From NCBI RefSeq assembly GCF_004216555.1, contig NZ_SGWQ01000009.1, forward strand, positions 216,008 through 280,007: DNA of 64,000 bases. Direction: 5' to 3'. Both the position numbers and the translations under genes were made by a program. The stretch comes from Herbihabitans rhizosphaerae (GTDB lineage Bacteria > Actinomycetota > Actinomycetes > Mycobacteriales > Pseudonocardiaceae). Below the pieces are notes generated by a model. It searched no databases and was not told the origin of the DNA. It saw only the letters and a list, made by a program, of their open reading frames with translations. How positions within the stretch are numbered: the first letter of the stretch is position 1; the number at the start of each line of letters is the position of its first letter. Shown piece by piece: positions 43,722 to 52,224 of this stretch.

Positions 43722-44264
43722 TCAGCAGCCGCCGCAGTTGTAGTAGGTCACGTCCCAGTGATTGCTCTCGAGGAAGTAGATGTTGCCCGATCCGGACTTC
43801 CATTTGTTGCCACCGATATAGCTGAAGTTGTTCCGAATGTAATTGCCGACGCAGGTGTACAGGCTGTAGTCGAGCTTGTAGCCGTTCCAGTGGCTGTAGG
43901 TGCCGCTGGCGTGCCCGGTCTCGGTGCCACCGGTGATGTTCAGCGCGCAGCCGCTCGCCTTCTTGAGCGTCTCGGCTCCCTGGATCGTGGCCAGGTTGAC
44001 CTGGCTGAACGACGTGCAGGTGGGGTTGTTCCGGTCGCTGCAGTTGCCGCTGGAGGACCAGGTGATCCCGGCCGCGCGTAACCGCGAGGTGGCCTGTGCG
44101 TGGGTCAGCTTGGTGACCAGCGCCTGCACCGATCCCGGTGCCGCCACGGTCTCGACCGGGTCGTTCTCCTTCGGCTTCACGTCGGCCTGCGCGGTCGCGG
44201 GAAGTGCCAGTGCGAGAGCGGTTCCGGTGACGGCGACAACGGTGGCGGCGAGCTTTCTGCGCAT
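43722..44264 (-). CDS. Secreted M15-like (D-Ala-D-Ala carboxypeptidase-type) small protein
   Basis: 180 residues from an ATG at 44264. Signal peptide MRRKLAATVVAVTGTALALA ending near AQA. The mature domain has TGGTETGHASGTYSHWNGYK then LD, and later NHWDVTYYNCGG. The spacing H-x6-D (SHWNGYKLD) followed by a later His matches the zinc site of M15 peptidases (SxHxxGxAxD ... WH). Six cysteines could form three disulfides. So a peptidoglycan or D-amino acid peptidase role is plausible; I rely on motif shape, not a search. It shares the terminator of sigA. Confidence 0.72.
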   Translation of the reverse strand: MRRKLAATVVAVTGTALALALPATAQADVKPKENDPVETVAAPGSVQALVTKLTHAQATSRLRAAGITWSSSGNCSDRNNPTCTSFSQVNLATIQGAETLKKASGCALNITGGTETGHASGTYSHWNGYKLDYSLYTCVGNYIRNNFSYIGGNKWKSGSGNIYFLESNHWDVTYYNCGGC

Positions 44265-44443
44265 GGGAACGGTCCTTTCTCGGACAGAATCAACATCCGG
44301 ATCGCGCCGCAGCGTAGCTGTTGGAAGCCGTCGACAAAAGATTACTTCTCGACAATTCCCGGCAATGTCACCCGAGCGCCGATCAATTTCGCGCGAGCCC
44401 GAAAAGGCTTGCGTTTCCCCGAAGGTGCCACCAGGCGACCGCC

Positions 44444-44531
44444 CGCGAGTCCCGCGCTCAGACACCCCGAGTCCCGCGCTCACGCAGCTCCAACGCGGGA
44501 CTCGCCGGCGCAGGGCGCGGAACTCGCGACG
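44444..44531. repeat. Cluster of GAGTCCCGCG repeats between genes
   Basis: CGAGTCCCGCGCTC occurs at 44446 and 44468; its inverse, GCGGGACTCG, at 44495; and a partial GCGCGGAACTCGCG near 44516. The core is the same as in the 22-bp tandem array at the right end of the window. Together with the promoter at 44585 this accounts for the 388-bp gap 44265-44652. Confidence 0.6.
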
Positions 44532-44584
44532 TGGCGCTGCCAGGTGGCCGAGGCCGGATCGCCTCAAAGATCTTGAAGTCAGTT

Positions 44585-44635
44585 TTGGAATGAAGCGTTC
44601 CGTTCTGCTAGAGTCGGAATCGAACATTCCGTTCC
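44585..44635. promoter_or_regulatory. MFS pump promoter with two TetR-type operators
   Basis: -35 TTGGAA (44585-44590) and -10 TAGAGT (44609-44614) are spaced 18 bp. Two direct copies of GGAAT-N6-TTCCGTTC lie at 44587-44606 and 44616-44635, one over the spacer and one just past the -10, positions expected for repression. The same sequence recurs inverted before the tetR gene (46189-46209). The adjacent TetR protein is the likely ligand. Confidence 0.7.
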
Positions 44636-44652
44636 GCTTCATGGAGGACCCG

Positions 44653-46140
44653 ATGACCGCCACACTCGACGCACCGGCCGCCTCGCCGGTGATCACGCCG
44701 GACGCCGCGCCCGAGCAGGTCCAGCCGGCACCCCACCCCCGCCGGTGGCTCGGCCTGTTCGCGATCCTGTCCGCCGATCTGCTGAACCTGCTCGACTCGA
44801 CGGTCGGCACGATCGCGGCGCCGGCCATCCGCGCCGACCTCGGCGGCTCGACCTCCACGCTGCAGTGGATCGCCGCCGGCTACACCCTCGCGATGGCCGT
44901 CGGCCTGCTGGTCGGCGGCCGGCTCGGAGACATGTACGGCCGCAAGCGGATGATGGTCGTCGGCGTGATCGGCTTCCTCGCCTCCTCGCTGCTGTGCGGG
45001 CTGAGCGCGTCGCCGGAGATGCTGCTGGTGTCCCGGGTGCTCCAGGGCGGGTTCGGCGCGGTGATGGTGCCGCAGTCGTTCGGGCTGATCCGGGAGCTGT
45101 TCGGGCGCGAGGTCGGCAAGGCGTTCGCCGCGCTCGGACCGGTGATCGGCCTGGCCACGGTGCTCGGGCCCGTGGTGGCCGGCCTGCTGGTGGACGCCGA
45201 CCTGTTCGGCGCCGGCTGGCGGATGATCTTCCTGATCAACCTGCCGCTCGGTGCGTTCGCGCTGTACGTCGGCGGCCGGGTGCTGCCGTCGAGCGAGCCG
45301 GTGGCGCGCGGCGAGCGGCTGGACGTCAAGGGCGCGCTGCTGGCCGCGGCCGGGATGTTCCTGCTGGTCTACCCGCTGACCCAGGGCCACGAGCTGGGCT
45401 GGCCGGCCTGGTCGTTCGTGATGCTGGCCGGCTCGGTCGCGGTGCTCGGCGGCTTCGTGGTGAACCAGGCGCGGCGCAACCGCGGCGGGCGGCCGGCGCT
45501 GGTGCGGCTGTCGGTGTTCGCCAAGCGATCCTTCTCCTCCGGTGTCGCGTTCGTGGTCGCGTTCTTCGGCGTGATCACCGGCTTCTCCCTGGCCGTGGGC
45601 CTCTTCCTGCAGCTCGGCCTCGGCTACTCGCCGCTGCAGGCCAGCCTGACCATGGCGCCGTGGGCGGTCGGCGCGTTCATCGGCTCCGCGCTGAGCGCCA
45701 CCGCGCTGGCCGGCCTCGGACGGCGGATCCTGCACCTCGGGCTCGCGCTGATGGGCGTCGGGCTCGGCGGCCTGCTGCTGGTGTTCTCGCTGGCGTCGGA
45801 CGCGGTCGGCACCGGGCACCTGATCGCGCCGCTGGCGGTGTTCGGCTTCGGGATGGGCATGATCTTCGTGCCGCTGTTCGACATCATCGTCGGCGACCTG
45901 GACGACGCCGAGGTCGGTTCCGCCTCGGGCCTGCTGACCTCGGTCGAGCAGCTCGGCGCGTCGCTGGGCATCGCGGTGCTCGGCACGGTGTTCTTCACCG
46001 TCGTCGGCGTGCCGGGCGTGTCCGGCGTGGCCCGGTTCGTGGACGCCGCCGAGGTGATCACGGTGATCGCGATCGGACTGACCGCGGTGACCTTCGCGCT
46101 CGGCTTCCTGCTCCCCCGCACGGCACGCCAGGCGCACTGA
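44653..46140 (+). CDS. MFS drug exporter (DHA2 type, 14 helices)
   Basis: 495 residues from the ATG at 44653, after GGAGG. Fourteen membrane helices, signature motifs LDSTVGTIAAPAIRADL (motif D1), GGRLGDMYGRKRMM (motif A) and VLGPVVAGLLVD (motif C of antiporters). Such proteins export drugs or antibiotics using the proton gradient. Upstream lie two operators, and downstream, 81 bp away, a TetR regulator; this is a classic inducible resistance pair. Confidence 0.93.
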   Translation: MTATLDAPAASPVITPDAAPEQVQPAPHPRRWLGLFAILSADLLNLLDSTVGTIAAPAIRADLGGSTSTLQWIAAGYTLAMAVGLLVGGRLGDMYGRKRMMVVGVIGFLASSLLCGLSASPEMLLVSRVLQGGFGAVMVPQSFGLIRELFGREVGKAFAALGPVIGLATVLGPVVAGLLVDADLFGAGWRMIFLINLPLGAFALYVGGRVLPSSEPVARGERLDVKGALLAAAGMFLLVYPLTQGHELGWPAWSFVMLAGSVAVLGGFVVNQARRNRGGRPALVRLSVFAKRSFSSGVAFVVAFFGVITGFSLAVGLFLQLGLGYSPLQASLTMAPWAVGAFIGSALSATALAGLGRRILHLGLALMGVGLGGLLLVFSLASDAVGTGHLIAPLAVFGFGMGMIFVPLFDIIVGDLDDAEVGSASGLLTSVEQLGASLGIAVLGTVFFTVVGVPGVSGVARFVDAAEVITVIAIGLTAVTFALGFLLPRTARQAH

Positions 46141-46176
46141 TCAAGCGGGTGTGGGGCGTGCGCGAGTCGCACGCCC

Positions 46177-46209
46177 TACACTCGCATCCAGAACAGAACG
46201 CTATGTTCC
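46177..46209. promoter_or_regulatory. tetR promoter with inverted copy of the MFS operator
   Basis: A -10-like TACACT (46177-46182) is followed at 46189-46209 by a sequence whose reverse complement, GGAACATAGCGTTCTGTTCTG, aligns with GGAATGAAGCGTTCCGTTCTG at 44587 except for five bases. It also contains GAACA-N8-TGTTC. This places the third operator over the tetR start, implying autoregulation. Confidence 0.65.
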
Positions 46210-46221
46210 CGGAGGTGTGCG

Positions 46222-46863
46222 ATGACCGAATCGCCCCCGCTCAGCGGCCGCAAGGCCCAGGCCGCCCGCAACGACGAGCTGATCGTCGCGGCGGCGCGCG
46301 ACGTGTTCGTGGCCGACCCGTCCGCGCCGATCGCCAAGGTCGCCGAGCAGGCCGGCGTCGGCATCTCCGCGCTGTACCGCCGCTACCCGAGCAAGGAGGC
46401 GTTGCTGCACAAGCTGTGTAGCGACGGCCTGGCCACCTACATCGCGATCGTCGAGGACGCGGTCGCCGACCAGGGCGATCCGTGGCAGGCGTTCGAGACG
46501 TTCATGCGCCGCGTCGTCGAGGCGGACACGCATTCGATCACGATCGCGCTGGCCGGCACGTTCACCCCGTCCAAGGAGCTGTACGAGCTGGCCGTCGGGT
46601 CCGGCAAGCTCAACGCCGAGCTGATGCGCCGCACCCTCCAGGCCGGAGTGATCAGGCCGGACGTGAGCGACGCCGACCTCGGCGTGATCTTCGAGCAGAT
46701 CGCGTCGATCCACACTCCCGACGCCGCACGCACCGGCGAGCTGCGCCAGCGATACCTGACGCTGCTGCTGGACGGGCTGCGCCTGCCGCCCACCACCACC
46801 CCGCTACCCGGCCACGCGCCGACGCTCGACGAGCGCGCCGGCCGATGGATCGCGCGCACCTGA
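46222..46863 (+). CDS. TetR-family transcriptional regulator
   Basis: 213 residues. N-terminal helix-turn-helix: NDELIVAAARDVFVADPSAP then AKVAEQAGVGISALYRRYPS, with the YRRYPSKEAL helix typical of TetR proteins. The helical C-terminal ligand domain runs from about 65 to 195. GGAGG lies 7 bases before the ATG. It follows the MFS pump, and matching operators precede both genes, so it most likely represses both until the pump substrate binds. Confidence 0.92.
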   Translation: MTESPPLSGRKAQAARNDELIVAAARDVFVADPSAPIAKVAEQAGVGISALYRRYPSKEALLHKLCSDGLATYIAIVEDAVADQGDPWQAFETFMRRVVEADTHSITIALAGTFTPSKELYELAVGSGKLNAELMRRTLQAGVIRPDVSDADLGVIFEQIASIHTPDAARTGELRQRYLTLLLDGLRLPPTTTPLPGHAPTLDERAGRWIART

Positions 46864-46896
46864 GACCTCTCGACCGCCTCCACGGGGCTCTGCTCG

Positions 46897-46953
46897 CGGA
46901 CTTTAGCGGGCTAAAGTACGCGAAACATGAATGGATCGATCGCTAAGTTTCGG
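46897..46953. repeat. 57-bp intergenic repeat, copy 2, with terminator-like hairpin
   Basis: One base differs from 21473-21529, in the same orientation 25.4 kb away. The hairpin ACTTTAGC-GG-GCTAAAGT is at 46900-46917. Located between the convergent tetR and EamA genes. Confidence 0.8.
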
Positions 46954-46978
46954 CCAGGAGCACGGCGAGTTTGACGTT

Positions 46979-47863
46979 CTAGGGCGGATCCGGGTGCGGC
47001 TCGGGTCCGCGCGAGCGCAGGGTGAGGCCGACCACGACGGCCAGGATGCCGAGCGCCTCGATCAGGCTCGGCACCTGGGCCAGCATCAGGAAGCCGATCA
47101 CCGAGGCGGTCACCGGCAGCAGCGCCAGCAGCAGGGCGAACCTGGTGTGCCCGAGCCGCCGCAGCACGACCTGATCCAGCGAGTACGGCACGACGGTGGA
47201 CAGCACGCCGACCCCGATGCCGAGCAAGAGCAACGTCGGCGAGGTCCACACCGCGCCGGTGCCGGCCGCGAGCGGCGACAGCACGACGGTGGCCACCGCG
47301 AAGCCGACCGCCAGACTGTCGATTCCGCTGCCGGCATCGGCCACCCGCTTGCCGAGGACGATGTAACCGGCCCAACACGCCGCTGCGCTGAGAGCGAACA
47401 CGACGCCGAGCGGCGCTCCCGCCCAATGGACGTCCGCCACAAGAATGACACCCAGAGTAACCATGATCACCGCCGCGATGTCACGCCGCGTGCGCGACCC
47501 GGCGGCCGCCACCGCGATCGGCCCGGCGAATTCCAGCGCCACTCCCGTCCCAAGGGGTAGACGCGCGATGGCTTCGTAGATTGCGATGTTCATCACAGCG
47601 GTGACCAAGCCGAACCCTGCAGCGATCCAGAAAGCCCTGCCCCGCCAGGCTTCTCGGCCCGGCCGCCGCCACGCCAACAGCACGATCGCGGCGCCGAGAC
47701 AGCGCAGCCACGCCACCGAAGCGGGGTTGACCTCGGCGAACAGCAGCACCGCGACGGCCGCGCCGACGTACATCGACGCGCCGCCGATCACGAAGAGTAG
47801 CGGTGCGGGGATGCCGCTTCCGGTTACCGAGCGTCGAAATGACCACATACTGCGATCCTGCAT
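46979..47863 (-). CDS. EamA/RhtA-type drug-metabolite exporter
   Basis: 294 residues, with an alternative ATG at residue 6. Ten membrane helices in two EamA halves: LFVIGGASMYVGAAVAVLLF and IYEAIARLPLGTGVALEFAG in the first, GYIVLGKRVADAGSGIDSLA and YSLDQVVLRRLGHTRFALLL in the second. The pattern LGTGVALEFAGPI and the VVPYSLD segment resemble RhtA threonine/homoserine exporters. The substrate is probably an amino acid or a related metabolite; not proven. Confidence 0.9.
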   Translation of the reverse strand: MQDRSMWSFRRSVTGSGIPAPLLFVIGGASMYVGAAVAVLLFAEVNPASVAWLRCLGAAIVLLAWRRPGREAWRGRAFWIAAGFGLVTAVMNIAIYEAIARLPLGTGVALEFAGPIAVAAAGSRTRRDIAAVIMVTLGVILVADVHWAGAPLGVVFALSAAACWAGYIVLGKRVADAGSGIDSLAVGFAVATVVLSPLAAGTGAVWTSPTLLLLGIGVGVLSTVVPYSLDQVVLRRLGHTRFALLLALLPVTASVIGFLMLAQVPSLIEALGILAVVVGLTLRSRGPEPHPDPP

Positions 47864-48081
47864 TCCGGGAATAGCGCTAGGGCATTTGGGTTAAACAGCT
47901 GTAACGAGGCACGCCAAGACGGCTTGGAACACTCAAGATGTCTCGTGCGTCTGTAAGAGTGGAGGATGCGAGCACCGCGAAGAGTCTGATCGCTGTGGTC
48001 GCAGTGCAAGGCCTCCCGTGCCGACGGGCACGCGGAGACACGGGCACCGGGAGACCGGTGCCGGGACGGAGGGAGATCCCC

Positions 48082-48279
48082 ATGACCACAACGCTCACCC
48101 GCCCCGAGCTGACCGCTGCTGACCGTTGCGACCGCTGCGGTGCCGCCGCGAAGGTTCGCGCCATCCTTCCATCGGGTGGCGAGCTGCTGTTCTGCAACCA
48201 CCACGCGCGTGCGCACGAAGCGCGCCTGCGTGAGCTGGCGGCGGACATCCAGCAGGGCGCGGAGACGCCCCCGGCCTGA
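48082..48279 (+). CDS. DUF7455 small zinc-binding-type protein
   Basis: 65 residues from an ATG at 48082 after a strong GGAGGGAG. CDRCGAAAKVRAILPSGGEL and FCNHHARAHEARL supply a Cys2-Cys-His2 type metal site. It corresponds to Rv2708c by sequence type and position after sigA. It is highly conserved in actinobacteria, with no known role. It stands alone, and is convergent with the helicase. Confidence 0.88.
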   Translation: MTTTLTRPELTAADRCDRCGAAAKVRAILPSGGELLFCNHHARAHEARLRELAADIQQGAETPPA

Positions 48280-48343
48280 CGGCACCACTGACACCACGCG
48301 AGCGGGCGGACCCAGCGGTTCCGCCCGCTCGTGTTATCTACGG

Positions 48344-50101
48344 CTACCAGGACCGCAAGGTGGCGATGCGCTCCTCGAGTTGATCAAGGCTGGCCATCGC
48401 GGTCGGCGGGCCGCCGCAGGAGCGGCGCAGCTCGCCGTGGATCACGCCGTGCGGCTTGCCGGTGCGGTGGTGGTGCATGGCGACCAGCGCGTTGAGCTCC
48501 TTGCGCAGGCCGGCGATCCGCTCCGACACGCTCTGCGGCTTGGGCTCGGCCGGCTCCGGTGCGGCGGGCCGCGCCGACCGGTCGGAGAGCTGCTTGTCCT
48601 GCCGCTGCCGCAACAGCGCGCGCACCTGATCCGGCTCCAGCAGCCCCGGCAGCCCGAGGTACTCCTGCTCCTCGTCGGTGCCGGCCATCGCCGCCGTGCC
48701 GAACGACGAGCCGTCGTAGATCACCTGGTCCAGCTCGGCCGAGGCGTGCAGCGTCTCGAACGCCCGCTCCTCCTCGCCCAGCTCGTCCTTCGTGCGGTTG
48801 GCGTCGGCGAGCAGCTCGTCGTCCCAGCCGTCCTTCTCCCGGTGCGGCTTGCCGAGCACGTGGTCCCGCTCGGCCTCCAGCTCGCTGGCCAGCTCCAGCA
48901 GCACCGGCACGCTCGGCAGGAACACGCTGGCCGTCTCGCCCGGCCTGCGCGAGCGCACGAACCGCCCGACCGCCTGGGCGAAGAACAACGGGGTGGACGC
49001 GCTCGTGGCGTACACGCCGACCGCCAGCCGCGGCACGTCCACGCCCTCGGACACCATCCGCACGGCGACCATCCACCGGTCGTCGGACTCGCCGAACTCG
49101 GCGATCCGGCCGGACGCCTTCGGATCGTCGGACAGCACCACCACCGGCTCGGTCCCGGTCAGCCGGTGCAGGATCTTGGCGTAGGCGCGCGCGGTCGTCT
49201 GGTCGGAGGCGATCACCAGCCCGCCGGCGTCCGGCACACCGGCCGCGCGCAACTGGTTGAGCCGCACGTCGGCCGCCGACAGCACCGACGGGATCCACTC
49301 GCCGTTCGGGTCCAGCGCGGTGCGCCACGCCCTGGCGTTCTGCTCGGCCGTGAGCGGCTCGCCGAGGCGCGCGGTGAACTCCTCCCCCGCGCTGGTCCGC
49401 CAGCTCGCCTCGCCCGAGTACGCCAGGAAGATCACCGGCCGCACCACGCCGTCGCGCAGCGCGTCGGAGTACCCGTAGGAGTGGTCGGACTTGCTGCGCT
49501 GGAACCCGGCGCCGTCCGGCTCGTAGGTGACGAACGGGATCGCCGAGTCGTCGCTGCGGAACGGCGTCCCGGTCAACGCCAGGCGGCGCACGGCCGGCGT
49601 GAACGCCTCGCGCACCGCGTCGCCCCAGGACTTCGCGTCGCCGCCGTGGTGGACCTCGTCCAGGATCACCAGCGTCTTGCGGTTCTCGGTGCGCACCCGG
49701 TGCAGGGTCGGGTGCGCGGCCACCTGCGCGTAGGTGACCGCGACACCGCGGAAGTCGCGCGAGGTCTGGCCGGCCGAGTTGGAGAAGTTGGAATCGACCG
49801 GGATGCCGACCGCGTTCGCCGCCTTGGCCCACTGGTGCTTGAGGTGCTCGGTGGGCGCCACGATCGTGACCGCCTCGACCGTCCGGTCGGCGATCAGCTC
49901 GGCGGCCACCCGCAGCCCGAACACCGTCTTGCCGGCGCCCGGTGTCGCCACCGCGAGGAAGTCCTTCGGCTTCGCGGCGAGATACTTGGTGAGCGCCCGA
50001 CGCTGCCAGGCGCGCAGTGGCCGTTGAACGGAAACGTGGGCGGAAGTGGAGACCAGTGAGTCCGGCGCAGAGGTGTTCGGCGAGGTCTTCTGGGCAGACA
50101 C
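48344..50101 (-). CDS. DEAD/DEAH-box helicase (XPB/Type-I-R-like)
   Basis: 585 residues from the GTG at 50101, after AAGGAG; upstream in-frame sequence is not conserved-looking. Superfamily 2 motifs: Q-like LRAWQRRALTKYL, Walker A ATPGAGKTVFG, motif Ia APTEHLKHQW, DEVHH (motif II), LTGTPFRS (motif III), VSEGVDVPRLAVGVYAT (motif V) and QAVGRFVRSRR (motif VI). The C-terminal 170 residues are acidic/charged and specific to actinobacteria. Probably an ATP-driven DNA or RNA translocase in repair; the exact substrate is not known. Confidence 0.92.
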   Translation of the reverse strand: MSAQKTSPNTSAPDSLVSTSAHVSVQRPLRAWQRRALTKYLAAKPKDFLAVATPGAGKTVFGLRVAAELIADRTVEAVTIVAPTEHLKHQWAKAANAVGIPVDSNFSNSAGQTSRDFRGVAVTYAQVAAHPTLHRVRTENRKTLVILDEVHHGGDAKSWGDAVREAFTPAVRRLALTGTPFRSDDSAIPFVTYEPDGAGFQRSKSDHSYGYSDALRDGVVRPVIFLAYSGEASWRTSAGEEFTARLGEPLTAEQNARAWRTALDPNGEWIPSVLSAADVRLNQLRAAGVPDAGGLVIASDQTTARAYAKILHRLTGTEPVVVLSDDPKASGRIAEFGESDDRWMVAVRMVSEGVDVPRLAVGVYATSASTPLFFAQAVGRFVRSRRPGETASVFLPSVPVLLELASELEAERDHVLGKPHREKDGWDDELLADANRTKDELGEEERAFETLHASAELDQVIYDGSSFGTAAMAGTDEEQEYLGLPGLLEPDQVRALLRQRQDKQLSDRSARPAAPEPAEPKPQSVSERIAGLRKELNALVAMHHHRTGKPHGVIHGELRRSCGGPPTAMASLDQLEERIATLRSW

Positions 50102-50288
50102 GAACTCGCCGCTCCTTCCTCGTCGATGATCATGTGCAAAGGGCGGCGATGAGCCCCCGTACGACCCCCAGGGCCCCGGCGAGCCTACCGGCCGGGTGCG
50201 ACAAGATCGGTGTGCGACGCGACACGATCGACGGATCACCGGGTGGCTTCGGCGAAACGACCCGGGATAGACCATGCTTGGCGGTGCG

Positions 50289-51434
50289 ATGAGTCCTCAG
50301 CCACAGCAGACGACCCGCACGGCCGTCCCCACCGAAGCGGCGCATCTGCGCAAGGGGCCCATGCGGCTGATCAAGCGCACGCTGCAGAAGGCCTGGGACG
50401 GCAACCTGTTCTCCGAGTCCGCCGAGGCGGCCTTCTGGCAAGTGCTGTCGCTGCCGCCGCTGCTGCTCGGGTTACTCGGCAGCCTCGGCTACGTCGCCGA
50501 GTGGTTCGGCCAGCAGGTCACCCAGTCCGTGCACGACAAGATCATCGAGGCGTCCCGCACCACGTTCAGCGAGAACGTGGTGAACCAGATCATCGACCCG
50601 ACCGTGAACGACATCCTGTCCAAGGGCCGGGGCGAGATCCTCACCGTCGGGTTCCTGATCTCCCTGTGGGCCGGCTCGTCGGCCATGTCGTCGTTCGTGG
50701 ACGCGATCACGGTCGCGCACGACCAGTACGGCGTGCGCAACGAGGTGTGGCAGCGGATCTTCGCGCTGCTGCTGTACGTGGCGAGCCTGGTGATCCTGAT
50801 CGTCGGGCTGCCGGTGCTGGCGCTCGGGCCGGACATGCTGCCGAGAGTGTTCCCGGTGGACTGGCGGCCCACCGTCACCAACTGGGTCGACCTGTTGTAC
50901 TACCCGATCATCGGCGTGCTGATCGTGCTGTCGCTGGCCACGCTGTACAAGCTGGCGCTGCCACGCAAGCTGCCGTGGCACCGCGGCCTGCCCGGCGCGA
51001 TCCTCGCCATGGGCGTGTTCCTGCTGTCCAGCATCGGGCTGCGGCTGTACATCACGTGGATCACCACCACCGGCTACACCTACGGCGCGCTGGCCACGCC
51101 GATCGCCTTCCTGCTGTTCTGCTTCTTCATCGGGCTGGCCGTGGTGATCGGCGCGTACTTCAACGCGGCGATCCAGGAGATGTACCCGGCGAAGATGACC
51201 CGGCGGCAGCGCAGGCGGTGGCGACGGCTGGAGATGGAGCGGCACGCGGAGAAGATCCGGGCCGACAAGAGCGAAGAGGCGCTACAGCAGCAGGACACCG
51301 ACGCACTGCCCAGACCGGGGCGCACGCCGGAGCCCACCGAGTTCACCGCGCCCTCCCCCGCCGACGCCTCGACCACGCAGCGGCTGCCGGTGCCGCACGA
51401 ACGCCGGCCACCTCCCCCGCCAGCGGGAGCATGA
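50289..51434 (+). CDS. YihY/UPF0761 family membrane protein
   Basis: 381 residues from the ATG at 50289. Six membrane helices characterise the family: after AFWQVLSLPPLLLGLLGSLG comes the long outside stretch, then LTVGFLISLWAGSSAMSSFV, IFALLLYVASLVILIVGLPV, LYYPIIGVLIVLSLATLYKL, GAILAMGVFLLSSIGLRLYI and AFLLFCFFIGLAVVIGAYFN. The C-terminal 80 residues are basic then Pro-rich and cytoplasmic. The family was once called BrkB or ribonuclease BN in error; its function is unsettled. Divergent from the helicase by 187 bp. Confidence 0.91.
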   Translation: MSPQPQQTTRTAVPTEAAHLRKGPMRLIKRTLQKAWDGNLFSESAEAAFWQVLSLPPLLLGLLGSLGYVAEWFGQQVTQSVHDKIIEASRTTFSENVVNQIIDPTVNDILSKGRGEILTVGFLISLWAGSSAMSSFVDAITVAHDQYGVRNEVWQRIFALLLYVASLVILIVGLPVLALGPDMLPRVFPVDWRPTVTNWVDLLYYPIIGVLIVLSLATLYKLALPRKLPWHRGLPGAILAMGVFLLSSIGLRLYITWITTTGYTYGALATPIAFLLFCFFIGLAVVIGAYFNAAIQEMYPAKMTRRQRRRWRRLEMERHAEKIRADKSEEALQQQDTDALPRPGRTPEPTEFTAPSPADASTTQRLPVPHERRPPPPPAGA

Positions 51435-51524
51435 TCAACCCGGAGCGGGAGGAGCGGGCGTTCCCCGGACGCGAGGCTGATCGCGTCGGGAGGAAACACC
51501 TCCCCCGTTCTGAGGGGATCAACG

Positions 51525-52079
51525 ATGGCGATCTCGAAACGCGCTCGCACGCTGGGCGCCGGCGTGCTGGCACTGATCACGGCGGCGACGATCAGCGGCT
51601 CCACCGCTGCGGCTGAGGAAACGGCGCCCGCCCGGCCGGACAAGCCGACCGAGCCGAGCCTGGTCGGTGCGGTCAAGACCTATCGCGCGGACGGCGAGGC
51701 CGTGCGCTTCCGGTTCGACGCGCACGGCCTCGGTGAGACGGCGCGCGGCACGTTCCACGTCAGCCACTACAGCGCGGACCACACGGAGGGCGGCGAGTTC
51801 TCCGGGACGATCGACTGTCTGATCGTGGGCGGCCCGGTGGCCATCGCGACCGGCATGGTGACCAAGAGCGACCAGTACCCGGGGCTGGTCGGCGTGCGGC
51901 GCGGTTTCTCGGTCTACGACGGCGGGCGCAAGGACCGGATCGGCTACAGCTGGGTGTTCGATCCGGGCAGCTTGGAGTCGGTGCCGAAGTGCCTGAGCGC
52001 CGCGCCGTTCGAGTGGGTCGAGGAGGGCAACTTCACGACCGTGGAATGGCTCCCCATCGAGGGCCCGAAGCACAAGTGA
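51525..52079 (+). CDS. Secreted protein of unknown function
   Basis: 184 residues. Signal peptide (GAGVLALITAATISGSTAAA). The mature domain looks like a beta-sandwich: VKTYRADGEAVRFRFDAHGL, ARGTFHVSHYS, GTIDCLIVGGPVAIATGMVT and DRIGYSWVFDPGSLESVPKC, with two cysteines. The pattern of a DUF-type secreted protein common in actinomycetes is familiar, but I cannot name it. AGGGGATC precedes the ATG; a short hairpin (GGGAGG-AAACA-CCTCCC, 51488-51504) lies in the leader. Confidence 0.75.
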   Translation: MAISKRARTLGAGVLALITAATISGSTAAAEETAPARPDKPTEPSLVGAVKTYRADGEAVRFRFDAHGLGETARGTFHVSHYSADHTEGGEFSGTIDCLIVGGPVAIATGMVTKSDQYPGLVGVRRGFSVYDGGRKDRIGYSWVFDPGSLESVPKCLSAAPFEWVEEGNFTTVEWLPIEGPKHK

Positions 52080-52148
52080 TCAGGTCCCCCTTGATCAAAG
52101 TGCACCTCCACTCACCTTGATCATGCCGCGTACCTCGATCAGGTGGCT

Positions 52149-52180
52149 GTGGCGTACTTTAGCCCGCTAAAGTACGCCAC
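52149..52180. terminator. Long perfect hairpin between convergent genes
   Basis: 15-bp arms GTGGCGTACTTTAGC (52149-52163) and GCTAAAGTACGCCAC (52166-52180) with a CC loop. It shares the core CTTTAGC-NN-GCTAAAG with the 57-bp repeats. Position between convergent genes fits a bidirectional terminator. Confidence 0.78.
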
Positions 52181-52224
52181 GGAGCGCTATACACGCAGGT
52201 CACCGTGGTGGTGGTGAACAGGCG

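Noticed and set aside
44446..44505. Possible CRISPR-like array of GAGTCCCGCG units
   Set aside because: Only three to four short, irregularly spaced and mixed-orientation copies; no unique spacers and no cas genes.
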